A stretch of 64,000 nt of DNA, from positions 18,052,698 through 18,116,697 of the forward strand of contig NC_054869.1 of assembly GCF_018320785.1 (NCBI RefSeq), given 5' to 3'. Below the pieces are notes generated by a model that had not been told where the DNA came from, searched no databases, and worked only from the letters and a program-made list of their open reading frames with translations. Below, piece after piece: positions 53,401 to 63,031 of the stretch. Each line of letters starts with the position of its first letter. Position 1 is the first letter of the stretch. Made by a program: the position numbers and the translations under genes. This DNA is from Cheilinus undulatus. Taxonomy: Eukaryota > Chordata > Actinopteri > Labriformes > Labridae.

Positions 53401-54879
53401 TGCCCCCACCTTCCGCCTTCTGGAACAAGACAGAGAAGAGTGGCACTGAGCCATATTACAAGTTTGGTTAAACAGCTGAAAGACTGCACAAAGAAATGTC
53501 CCTTAAAGTGTGATTCTAAGCACTTCAATTAATTATTTTTTGATTTACGATTATTTATATAGCATGTTTTAAATACATTAATATAAGAATCCCCATATTA
53601 TATAGTTTTCTCGCCCTCAGTAATTAATACACACTCGTACGTTTGCTGACTTTACTATTAAAAAACATCATACTTGTTAAGAAAAAAAAGCCTATTCTCT
53701 GTGATATGTAATATTGTACCGATTCATGACTAGTACATCACCACACCCTGCCTCATCTTTATAAAGGTCTGCAGCTTACTCCTGAGCATAGGGCTTTAGT
53801 GTCTGCACATTCATCTGTTATATCATCGATACATATGGCCCCCCATTTATCCAGGCTTACAGAAACCTTCAGATCCGTGTGCAGTCACCAGAAAATAACA
53901 GCTGACTCTAGCATGATGTCTGCTGCATGGACCATGCATAATTGCTGAGTACCAGTTCAGTATAACGCAGGAATGAAAACCTGCTTTCCAAGGCATGAAA
54001 AGGGAGAACAGTGTTCAAGAAAGGCGTCCCTTCTGTCCATCTATAACATAAAGTGTTGTTTTCTTGAGGCCAAAATGATCCGTGCTCATATGGGGGGGTT
54101 GGGACGTCTCATTGTGTTGAGTTATAGAAAACAACTGTGAAGCTTAAAACGCCACCTGGTGGCCATCAAGGCTGCTACAAGGTCTGTGCTACCACCTGTT
54201 GAACATTATGCTTGTCATAGGCCTACGTAATGTTCACGGCTCCATAGCTTTAGGAAATCACAACAGTACTGGATGACAGCTAATTAGAATAGGATGGAAA
54301 TGTTGTGTATCATACGTCAAATATTCAAAATGCATTTAATATAAATAATATCAAACACATGTATTGCATCTACACAAGGTACGGTTTAGTGAAACGGGAA
54401 TAAGCCCAAAGACACATATATAAAAATTTCAGATACTTTTGAGTATTAAATATGCAAAAATGGTGTATTTTTTAATATATAGAAGACTGTGCCAGCGCAG
54501 CAAAATTGAACATTTTTCATAGATAAATGCTGCCCTCTAGTGTTAAGCTTTTGTAATTACAATTCCAAACCTTCAACCTTATTTTTTGTCTTTTTTCTCA
54601 TAAATGATTGTTGATCGCAATGATAAGTATGATATTAATTCTACACAAGTTACGTTTCAGGATAGCGTTTTTTCCTGACAGTTTCACCCATTTTAAAATT
54701 AAACAGGCATCTCTTATTTTGAAAGGCGTAACCAGGATGTGAATATGAAGTCACACACACCGAGAAGTTGACAGGAACAAAAAATGTTTCTCTTTTCCTG
54801 ATGTTTCTTAGACAGTGTGAACGATTCGTTTACTTGAAGAAATGCAGAACTTTTAATTTGAAGGCAGTGAAACGCTGTC
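53401..54879. other. intergenic between divergent arrdc3 and arsk
   Basis: About 1.8 kb separates the two start codons. Beyond the NRF1-type site near arrdc3, I see no gene or named repeat. The arsk promoter and 5' UTR should lie in the right part, but no clear core element is visible. Confidence 0.5.
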
Positions 54880-54987
54880 ATGAATACTGCTGTTTTGACT
54901 TTGGTTTTCCTGTTTCAAATTTATGGCCAAATTTTGAGCCAAAATGGAACCAGACCCAACATTATTATGGTGATGAGTGATGCATTT
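54880..54987 (+). CDS. arsk: arsk coding exon 1: signal peptide and first sulfatase strand
   Basis: 36 codons from ATG at 54880 to donor gtaagtaagg. A hydrophobic TAVLTLVFLF core gives an N-terminal signal peptide, followed by an N-glycosylation site NGT and PNIIMVMSDAF, which joins in phase to DGRLTF of exon 2. A longer overlapping frame at 54768-54980 is spurious. Confidence 0.9.
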
Positions 54988-57900
54988 GTAAGTAAGGTTT
55001 AAGACGCAGTGACGTGATGCCCTGCTTTGTTTTAAGAGCACACCAATTACTAAAAGCTTGTATGTTTTAAATTTGTTTATTTCGGTTGTAGCACCTTTTT
55101 GAGGTCATGGCTACAAACTTTATTTGTCACATGAGAGTTTTATTTTGCTGTTTATCTCATTGGCAGCGTGTTTAAATCACTGTTTTCTATTCTATTACTG
55201 TTTTTGCAGGATGGGAGACTGACTTTTGATCCCGGCAGCAAAGTTGTGCAGCTGCCATTTATAAACTACATGAGAGAACTTGGTATCACTTTCCTCAATG
55301 CTTACACCAACTCACCCATCTGCTGCCCCTCAAGAGCAGGTCAGTGACTGTAAAATTACAACAAATAGGACAATATGCAGCTCCAGTTCCAAAAAAAAAG
55401 TTAGTATGTTGTGTATAATGTAAATAAAAACAGAATGCAATGATTTACATATCTTAAAAACAACAAACATATCAGATGTTGAACTGAGACATTTTACCAT
55501 TTCATTAAAATCATTTTGACTTTGATGGCAGCAGCACATCAAAAAAGTTGGGATGGGGCAACAAAAGGATGAAAAGGTTAGTGGTACTAATGAAAAACAG
55601 CTGGAAGAACATTTCACAGCTAATCAAGTTAAGTGGCAGCAGGTCAGTAACATGACTGGGTATTAAAGGAACATTTAGACAGGCAGAGTCTCTCAGAAGT
55701 AAAGGGGTTAACCAAATTGTTTAAGACTGGGTCTAAAAATTGTGGAACTATTTTAGAAAAATGTTCTTAAACTGTAAATTGTGAATATTTTGAATATCCC
55801 GTCGTCTACAGTAGGCCTGAGCAATTAATTAAAATTTTGATTAAATCGCAATATATCCTCTTGAAATTTCCAAATCACATCGGGAACCATTTTTCTTTCA
55901 CCTGAAATGTGTGTTCTTTTTAAATACCAGTTTAGTGTTTCTTTTGTGTGTTTGTTTGTTTGTTTGTTTGTTTGCAGTAGAGATGTTTGTTTTATCTGAT
56001 TTTCTCATATGAAATGAGAATGACATAAGAATGATCATTCCCTCCAAAACAATGATTCACATTCAGTTTGCAATATGAGTCAAAAATAATTGCAATCAGA
56101 TATTTTTCAAATCATTTAACCCTAGTTTAATCTATCTATATTGTGTTGGTTGATATATAGAATTATTTAATGCTTGTGTTTGCTGAAAAATACACAAGAT
56201 AAGGAATTTAAGAAATAATTGCATATTAAACGGCAATTGTAATTTCAGAAAAAAAGTTGCAATTATTTTATTTTTTTAAATTGTTCAGCCCTAGTCTATA
56301 ATATCATCAAAAAAATTCAGAGAATCTGGTGAAGTCTCTTTGTGCAAGTAACAAAGCTGAAGGTCAAATTGGATGCTCGCAATCTTTGGGCTCTTGGGTG
56401 GCATTGCATTAAAAACAGGCATTACTCTATCTGTCCACTATCTGTCAACACAGTTTGCTATGCCATCCACGAATGCAAGTTTAAGCTGTATGATGCAAAG
56501 AAGAAGCCATATTTGAACATGATCCAGAAACGCTGTCATCTTTTCTGGGCCAAAGCTCATTTAAAATGTACCGCAACAAAAGAAGAAAACTGTTCTGTGG
56601 TCAGATTAATCAAAATGTGAAATTCACACAGTTCAAAAGCCTCTACCTCTGATGGTATGTGGTTGCATAAGTGTCTATGGCGTGGACAGCTTACACATCT
56701 GGAAAGGCACTGTCAATGCTGAAAAGTATATAGAGGTTTTAGAGCAACATACGCTCTCATCAGACATCTCTTTCAGGAAAGGTCTTGTATATTTCAGCAA
56801 GACAATGCATATCCACATACCCTGTTCATCACAGCATGGCTTCACAGCAGCAAAGTCAATGCTGAACTGGCCTAAAGCAGTCCAGATCTTTCACCAAAAG
56901 AAAACATTTTGCGTATCATGGAACAAAAAAATCAGTCAAAGAAGACCCAGGTCTGTTGAGCAGCTAGAAATCCTAAATCAAACTAGAATGGGAAAACATT
57001 CCTCTCCCAGAACTCCAACAACTGGTCTCCTCACTTCCCAAAAGTTTACAGACTGTTGTTGAAACATAGACATAAACATTGACATCTGTTGCTGCTATCA
57101 AATTTAAAATGAGCTGATATTTTTCACTAAATGTCTCAGTTGTAACACCTGATATGTTGTTAATGCTCTATAGTGAATAAAGTATGGGTTTGTGAGATTT
57201 GTAAATCATTGCATTCTGATTTTCTTTACATTTTACCCAGTGCCCCAACTTTAAGTTCATGGTTTCCGCTTTGTTCATAGCAATGTGGAGCGGTCAGTTT
57301 GTTCACCTCACTCAGTCCTGGAACAACTACAAATGCCTTGATGTGAATGCAACAACATGGATGGACTTACTGGAGGCAAATGGATATCTCACCAAGATGA
57401 TGGGCAAACTGGACTACACATCAGGGAGTCACTCTGTAAGGTAGGCAGACCCTGAACGATGTAAGGACAAGAGTATCCATGAAGTTAAAAAAAAAAAAAC
57501 AACCTAAATATATTTTCTTATTTCTATTCACCAAGCTAAGATCAATTTAAAGCATACATTAAGGTAGACAAAAGTGATCTACTAAAGTATTGTAACATTT
57601 GTGTATGTGTGCAGTTATTTGCAGAAGACTGTGACTCATACTTCTTTCCACTTCTCATTTCTGTATCTCTTACTGCATCTTGATGGTATTTGTGTGTTTG
57701 TACTTCTTCTGAAGTAATCGAGTTGAGGCCTGGACACGCAATGTTCAGTTCCTCCTGCGTCAAGAGGGCCGGCCCGTTACGCAACTTGTTGGGAACATGT
57801 CAACAGTAAAGATCATGAGAAAAGACTGGGAAACAACAGACAAAGCCACACAGTGGATCCACGAGAGAGCTGCGTCCTCTCACCAGCCCTTTGCTCTTTA

Positions 57901-59865
57901 TCTTGGCCTTAATTTACCTCACCCCTATAAAACTGAATCACTGGGGCCCACTGCAGGAGGGTCCACCTTCCTCACATCACCCTACTGGCTGGAGAAGGCA
58001 TGTTTCTCTCTTGTCCTGTGATTTGAATGGTTCCTTGTAACGACTGCAGTATTTGATAGTGTTTTTATAATACACAGGTATCTTCAGAGCTCATCACTGT
58101 TCCTAAATGGCTGCCTTTGTCAGCCATGCACCCTGTTGACTACTACTCCACCTTCACCAAAAACTGCAGTGGTGATTTCACTGAGGAGGAAGTTAAACGC
58201 ATAAGGGCTTTTTATTATGCCATGTGTGCTGAGGCAGATGCCATGTTGGGTAAGACAACTGTGCTTCTTTAAATGACACCTCTCATAGCAGGAGAAAGTG
58301 GGTTCTCTTACTTTGAGCCTTTTTTACTCAGAGATTGGTCAGGTTCTCTCTAACCCTGTTGAACATTTACAGTAGTGAAAAGGATAAGCATTGCCTACAA
58401 AATAAAGTATTTACAGTGTACCACTCTGATAATAAAATGAGGCTTAGCATATGGGCAGCAAATGGTAGGTAGATTACATTATTTTAACTTCTAAAAAAGT
58501 ATGCCATTAAAAGTGCATATTACATTTGACTTACAAAGCAGCATACCTGTTAATTTAATGAAGCTAGTAAGAAAATCTGACTGCTATTGTTTCAACTTTT
58601 TGAGAGTAACTTGTGCAGAAAAAAAGGCATACATCTGTACATATTTTGGCACAACATTATCAACGTGACATGCAATTAAGAAGTCTTTCCTTCCTGCTCT
58701 AATAATGATGATAAATGGAGAAAAAATAGAGCACAATAAACACAATACCCTCTGCGACAGCAAGGGAATCAGTTCAGTTAAATGCCCTGGAAATCCCATA
58801 TTCATTGTTCATTTCGATTTTTTTATTATACATATTAATTTTAAAGGCAATACAATTAAAATATCATATCAAAACCTTTACAGTTTTCCCTCTAGAGCTT
58901 TGTCCTCTTTCACTGAATTTTAAGTAAGGAAGGAAATTCCAGTTCACACTTTCTCTCTTACCAGGTCAGGTGCTTTCAGCACTAAGAGACACTGGCTTGC
59001 TTTCCAACACCGTTGTGATCTTCACAGCTGACCATGGAGAGTTAGCCATGGAGCACCGGCAGTTTTACAAGATGTCAATGTTTGAAGGCAGTTCCCATGT
59101 TCCCCTGCTGTTCATGGGGCCTGGACTCAAGTCTGGTCTGCAGGCCAACCAGCTTGTGTCTTTGGTGGATCTCTATCCCACTGTGCTAGGTAAGGAAGGA
59201 GACATTCAATTGAATGTCCATTACAGATTATTATGTTTATATGTGTTTATTTTCGTGTGCTTATTTATTTGTCCATCTATTTATTTCAGATGTTGCAGGT
59301 ATTCCAGCTCCAGGTTTTCTCAGTGGCCACTCTCTGCTTCCTCTGCTTTCCAAGACTGTTATTTTTTCCATGAAGCAGCATCCAGACTGGGTTCTGAGTG
59401 AATACCATGGATGTAACGTCAATGCCTCTACATACATGCTGAGAAGTGGCAAGTGGAAATATATAGCCTATGCAGATGGCCTGAGTGTCCCCCCACAGCT
59501 TTTTGGTGAGTTCCTTCTTCAAGAGACTGGAACTCTATCATCATATACTCACATGCTTATATTTTCTGTTTTCTCTGTCTTTTTTTACAGACCTAACAAA
59601 AGACAAGGAAGAACTTCATAATGTCATCCTTAAATTCCCAGATGTGCAGGCACATCTGGACAAACTGTTGCACAGCATTGTGGATTATCCTAAAGTCTCA
59701 GCTGCTGTCCATTTATACAATAAAATAGCATTTGGCGCCTGGCGCTCTAGTGTAGGGGGAAACTACAGCCAGGTCATTGCTAACCTCAGGTGGCATGTCG
59801 ATTGGCAAAAAGATATTTTAGCCAACGAGAAAGCTATTGACAAATGGCTTTATGGCTTTGTGTGA
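54880..59865 (+). CDS. arsk: Arylsulfatase K, complete (8 coding exons)
   Basis: A lysosomal sulfatase of 522 residues (human ARSK about 536), joined from 54880-54987, 55210-55339, 57281-57440, 57715-57997, 58078-58249, 58965-59189, 59290-59505 and 59591-59865, with all phases consistent. It has a signal peptide (MNTAVLTLVFLFQIYGQ), then NIIMVMSDAFDGRLTF with metal-ligand Asp. The formylglycine motif is C74-C-P-S-R78. The metal-binding D307-H308 lies in FTADHGELAMEHRQFYK. Several N-x-S/T sites are present. ARSK removes the 2-O-sulfate of glucuronate in heparan sulfate, and its Cys must be converted by SUMF1. Intron 4 uses a GC donor. Intron 2 holds transposon debris. Confidence 0.96.
55210..55339 (+). 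CDS. arsk: arsk coding exon 2 with formylglycine motif
   Basis: Encodes DGRLTFDPGSKVVQLPFINY then 'TFLNAYTNSPICCPSRA'. CCPSR is the sulfatase CxPSR signature whose first Cys is oxidised to formylglycine. Donor gtcagt. Confidence 0.96.
55812..56293. mobile_element. nested hAT-like MITE inside the Tc1 relic
   Basis: The left end TAGGCCTGAGCAATTAATTA corresponds to the reverse complement of the right end, TAGGGCTGAACAATTTAAA. Flanking 8-mers gtctacag (55804-55811) and gtctataa (56294-56301) match at 6 of 8 positions, suiting an old 8-bp target duplication as in hAT elements. A (TTTG)n run sits at about 55945-55976. No coding capacity. Confidence 0.6.
56300..57062 (+). pseudogene. Tc1-like transposase relic
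   Basis: Fragments in order: AKKKPYLNMIQKRCHLFWAK (start of the catalytic domain), then after frame changes MVCGCISVYGVDSLHIWKGT and AEKYIEVLEQHTL. The 'QQDNA'-type second catalytic Asp is readable only in another frame, and QRRPRSVEQLE comes near the end. At least two frameshifts and several stops. Not functional. Confidence 0.8.
57281..57440 (+). CDS. arsk: arsk coding exon 3
   Basis: Acceptor tgttcatag at 57272-57280. Encodes AMWSGQFVHLTQSWNNYKCL, TTWMDLLEANGYLTKMMGKL and DYTSGSHSV. It contains the conserved GKLDYTSG segment of the sulfatase active-site region (the Lys of the GK motif). Confidence 0.95.
57715..57997 (+). CDS. arsk: arsk coding exon 4 (followed by a GC-AG intron)
   Basis: Encodes NRVEAWTRNVQFLLRQEGRP, the MSTVKIMRKDWETTDKATQW segment, 'LYLGLNLPHPY', and ends at STFLTSPYWLEK. 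The frame must leave after EK, because the next exon begins VSSELITVPKW. The bases at 57998-57999 are gc, so the donor is aag|gcatgt rather than GT. Confidence 0.92.
58078..58249 (+). CDS. arsk: arsk coding exon 5
   Basis: Encodes VSSELITVPKWLPLSAMHPV, 'DYYSTFTKNCSGDFTEEE' and RAFYYAMCAEADAMLG. Acceptor acacag, donor gtaagac. Confidence 0.95.
58250..58964 (+). other. arsk: arsk intron 5, nothing recognised
   Basis: A 715-base AT-rich intron, gt at 58250 and ag at 58963-58964. No repeat or gene identified. The two opposed frames within it have no recognisable features. Confidence 0.7.
58965..59189 (+). CDS. arsk: arsk coding exon 6 with metal-binding Asp-His
   Basis: Encodes TGLLSNTVVIFTADHGELAM, EHRQFYKMSMFEGSSHVPLL and QANQLVSLVDLYPTVL. 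TADHGE is the sulfatase metal-binding motif, and the Lys of QFYK is an active-site residue in the family. Confidence 0.96.
59290..59505 (+). CDS. arsk: arsk coding exon 7
   Basis: Encodes VAGIPAPGFLSGHSLLPLLS, then 'WVLSEYHGCNVNASTYMLRS' and YIAYADGLSVPPQLF. It includes an NAS glycosylation site. Acceptor tttcag, donor gtgagt. Confidence 0.95.
59591..59865 (+). CDS. arsk: arsk coding exon 8 (C terminus)
   Basis: Encodes DLTKDKEELHNVILKFPDVQ, LHSIVDYPKVSAAVHLYNKI, 'NYSQVIANLRWHVDWQKD' and ends DKWLYGFV with stop TGA at 59863-59865. Confidence 0.95.
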
Positions 59866-60390
59866 CTTTTATAGATACTTTTTTATATGTTTATCATGGT
59901 CAATTTTTAAGTCTATCTTTTTTCATGAAACCATGTCATAATTTCAGGAGAAAAAGATGTCAGACTTGGGATTGATGAGTGAAGCAGACTTAACTTTAGC
60001 CTTATCCCACCTGATAGCAGTAGAAAGCTACTCTACATGTGGAATGGTGAAGTGTTGTTTTTATTGCTTACAACCTTCTGTTTCACACTGCAAAAGGGAA
60101 GCCAATTCAAATGCAATGTAAAAGGACGACATAAGATTATTTTCCATGATTTCATTTCATTGTTTGATAAGAAAGCTAAAGAGAGAATGAGAGTCTGGGA
60201 AAAGAGTGAGGGAAGTCATGCATCAAACTGCAACTGGATCAAGACCTGAAGCTGCAACCAGTGCAACAAGGACTTATGGTCTCTGTATAGAGGGTGCCTG
60301 CTTTATCAACTGAGCTAAACATGAGCAAGACCAGGAATCAGTAACAACATGTTGATGTTCATTCTTTAATAAAAACCTTATATTTGTCAG
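59866..60390 (+). other. arsk: arsk 3' UTR with polyadenylation signal
   Basis: AATAAA at 60368-60373 follows about 500 bases after the stop. No other gene lies between. Extent is inference from the signal. Confidence 0.5.
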
Positions 60391-62643
60391 TTCTGTTGTT
60401 TGCATGCATTAGCCAAGCCAGGCATATGAGGATGTCTGATGCATTCCTCTGTTTTTATATAGGCTATATAAGCAAAGTGGATTAGAGCAGATTGTATTAC
60501 ACTGAAAGATAATTGTGAGCAATATACAATGAAATGGAGAAAAAAAATTACAACACCATCAGGTATTATTTTTGGTCCCATAGCTTTTGTTGTGGGATTC
60601 ATAACCTTCATTGGGTCGGAAAATGCCAGCTGGCAGTGATAATGTACTAGTAGCAATGGCAGGAGAAAATACTGAAGAAATAGAGGGTTAGCAGGAGTAG
60701 TCATTGTAGAGTTGTAAAACATTACAGTAATCCATATTCTTCATGCATTAGATTGCATAAAACTGGCATTGTATTTCTAGGGCAGCAATGTTTTCACGTT
60801 CTTAAATAGAGTAAGATGAACTAACTCTTTTGATCAATTAGCCATAGAGAATTGATTTATTAGCTGTGATTTTTAAGTATCTTCACTCCACCATTCCCAT
60901 GACTGAGAACAAGAGTGGCATTCTTCACATTAAATTGAAATATATCCTGTAAAACTAAATGCTGGACATCAGAACATCCATTATTATATTTGCATTGACT
61001 TATACTTTAACTAAATATAAACTTCACATGTCCACCTACAACCAGGACTTAAAAACTTTTTGTGTGTATGTGTTTTGTTAATTAATGTCTTGTAAAAGAG
61101 GAGCAGATTATACAAGACGATTCCTCTTTCTGCTCTGCTGCATTTTTTCTCTGTATCAGCACTGTGCAGGTCATTAACAATGGAAAACTAATATTGTGTG
61201 ACTAAAACTTTTCATTTTGCAGAATTATCAAGTGGTATTTGAATAATTGTAGGTAAAAATAATAATTTTTACTTTTGTACATGAATACATTTCAGAGCCT
61301 GTATTTTCTTAGTTTAACTTGTGTAAAGGTGTTGAATGGGTATTTTTACTTTTAACTTTTTTCTCACAAGTTTCTGCACTTCTACTTAAGAACACAATGT
61401 GAGTACTTAAGCCACCTCTGTCTCCATTCAGGATTAGAAATGTTATGTTTTGGATTTACATTGTTTTTTTGTTTGTTTGTTTGTTTTTTTTTTTTTGTCT
61501 TTGAAATAAGATTAATTAGATAACAAGAAAACAAGGGCAGTCAAGATTAATTGTGTTCATTGTGATTAATTAAGGTGCACTATTTTAAAAAAAAAAAAAC
61601 CTCACAGACAGCTCGAAGGACAAGTCAAAATCATATACACCTTTTTATGATCTCTTATTTCATTTTCGATCCACAGCAAGTTCATTTTTCTGTTGTATAT
61701 GTTTAAATCTTTACTCTACCTATAAAAACAAACAAACAAACAAACAAACAAAAAACAGGTCTGTATCAAACAGGAAACCATCTACCCTTAGTTTAAGACA
61801 GTATAGAAAATCAAGAACTACACGAAAACAGTTTAAAATGCTAAAAAGTGTAATTCTAAAATGCGAGAAAAAGCTTCCCAGTAATCGCGATTAAAAATTT
61901 CAATCTTGAGACGGCCCAAAAATGAATAGAATAGCTAAATAAAAAAGTGCCCAAGATGACAATTTTGAAATGTAGGTGTAATACATTCCCAATAAAACAT
62001 TTATTGGTTTCTTTTGAATATTTGTCGCTATTACTTTTTACATCTGTCGTGTTCGTATTATTATTACTATGTTCTTTCTGCAGTCTATGGTTCATACTTA
62101 CCAACCAAACCCAATGTCGTCTTACTTTGAAAGTCTTGAGGCAGTGGAGCCACTTCTCTTTCACTTCCGTGTCACACGACAGGAGCACCGCCGCCGTCAA
62201 CGTAAACAGTGGGTTCACCAAGTATTGTTCACATCTGTAAAACCTGCATGTATGACAACGTAACAAACGAAATAGTGACCGGTTAGGTGTTATGAAAGGA
62301 AAGCTTCTTAAGCAGTTATAATTCATAACTACATTGTAATGCTGCCCTGTCAAGCTCACGGCTGACGCTAAATTGCACGTAGCTAAATAGCTTACACTGC
62401 TAACAGTAAGTTTAAAGTCTAGTCTGTTATGTAGAAAAGTCTCAACTTTCGAGCCAGTGGGCGACCTAATAACTCCACCATAGCCACATCAGCTGATTTA
62501 GTTTACTGTCAAATAGCTAGTGTTGGTCGATTGTTTTATACACTTTATAAGTTGCAGGTTATGTGGCTTACAACCTGAATGGCTTGTTTTCTTGAGTCGT
62601 GATGTAACTTTAACTATAAAAGATTCATTTCACGTTGTTGCAG
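60391..62643. other. intergenic spacer and skic3 5' region
   Basis: Contains a DNA-transposon-like repeat at about 61533-61920 and a CpG-richer patch around 62160-62400 likely to hold the skic3 promoter and non-coding first exon. The acceptor gttgttgcag at 62634-62643 directly precedes the skic3 ATG, so a 5' UTR exon must be upstream, but its donor could not be fixed. Long opposed frames at 61856-62359 and 61947-62240 have no family features. Confidence 0.5.
61533..61920. mobile_element. MITE-like repeat with GGGCNGTC/GATTAATT termini
   Basis: The left 'gggcagtcaagattaattgt' resembles the reverse complement of the right end, 'gggccgtctcaagattgaaa' then 'atcgcgatta'. An (AAAC)n run lies at about 61726-61752. 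Non-coding, divergent. Confidence 0.45.
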
Positions 62644-62733
62644 ATGTCTAACAAAGAAGTAAAAACAGCGCTAAAGAGTGCCAGAGAGGCCATTAAAAAC
62701 AAAGAGTTTAAAGAAGCTCTAAAACACTGCAAG
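62644..62733 (+). CDS. skic3: SKIC3 (TTC37/SKI3) first coding exon
   Basis: 30 codons from ATG at 62644 to donor gtaaag. Encodes [20 protein letters not shown] followed by [10 protein letters not shown], the N terminus of TTC37 and the first TPR helix pair. SKIC3 is the TPR scaffold of the SKI complex (with helicase SKIC2 and WDR61/SKIC8). That complex feeds mRNA to the cytoplasmic exosome; human loss causes trichohepatoenteric syndrome. The ATG sits right after a splice acceptor, so the 5' UTR is mostly in an upstream exon. Confidence 0.93.
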
Positions 62734-62887
62734 GTAAAGTACCCCATTCATTTACCGACAACTTCTAGACTTGAATCCCAATTTATATCTGTTTCTCAGG
62801 AGCATGGCTACCTACTCTGGAAATGTACTGTACCAGTCACTCAGAGATGTTGTATAGCCCACCGTTCTCTCTTCTTTATGGTTTTAG

Positions 62888-63031
62888 GCTGTTTTAAAAC
62901 TCGAGAAGAACAATTATAATGCATGGGTGTTCATTGGATTGGCTGCCAGTGAGCTGGAGCAGCCGGACCAGGCACAGACAGCTTATAAAAAGGCTGTGGA
63001 GCTGGAGCCTGAGCAGCTACTGGCATGGCAG
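62888..63031 (+). CDS. skic3: SKIC3 second coding exon (partial gene)
   Basis: 48 codons, phase 0 on both sides, acceptor ttttag and donor gtaacg. Encodes [40 protein letters not shown] and 'PEQLLAWQ'. This is a TPR unit with the typical Ala-Tyr-x-Lys-Ala-x-Glu-Leu-x-Pro pattern. The remaining roughly 1,500 codons lie beyond the window. Confidence 0.94.

Larger units (their letters stand above)
55375..57265 (+). mobile_element. Tc1/mariner-like element relic in arsk intron 2
   Basis: The left end (near 55385-55460, with 'gtaaataaaaacagaatgca' and 'atgatttacatatctt') matches the reverse complement of the right end (near 57190-57255, 'aaatcattgcattctgattt' and 'tctttacatttta') over about 60 bases. 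A broken transposase lies between, on the + strand. A second element is nested inside at 55812-56293. Exact termini are blurred by divergence. Confidence 0.75.

Noticed and set aside
54768-54980. 70-codon + strand frame at the arsk start
   Set aside because: Another register over the true arsk exon 1; its protein does not join exon 2 and lacks sulfatase motifs.
61856-62359. 167-codon minus-strand frame upstream of skic3
   Set aside because: Overlaps a MITE-like repeat end and the likely skic3 promoter side; no recognisable domain. It could be checked by RNA-seq but is not supported here.
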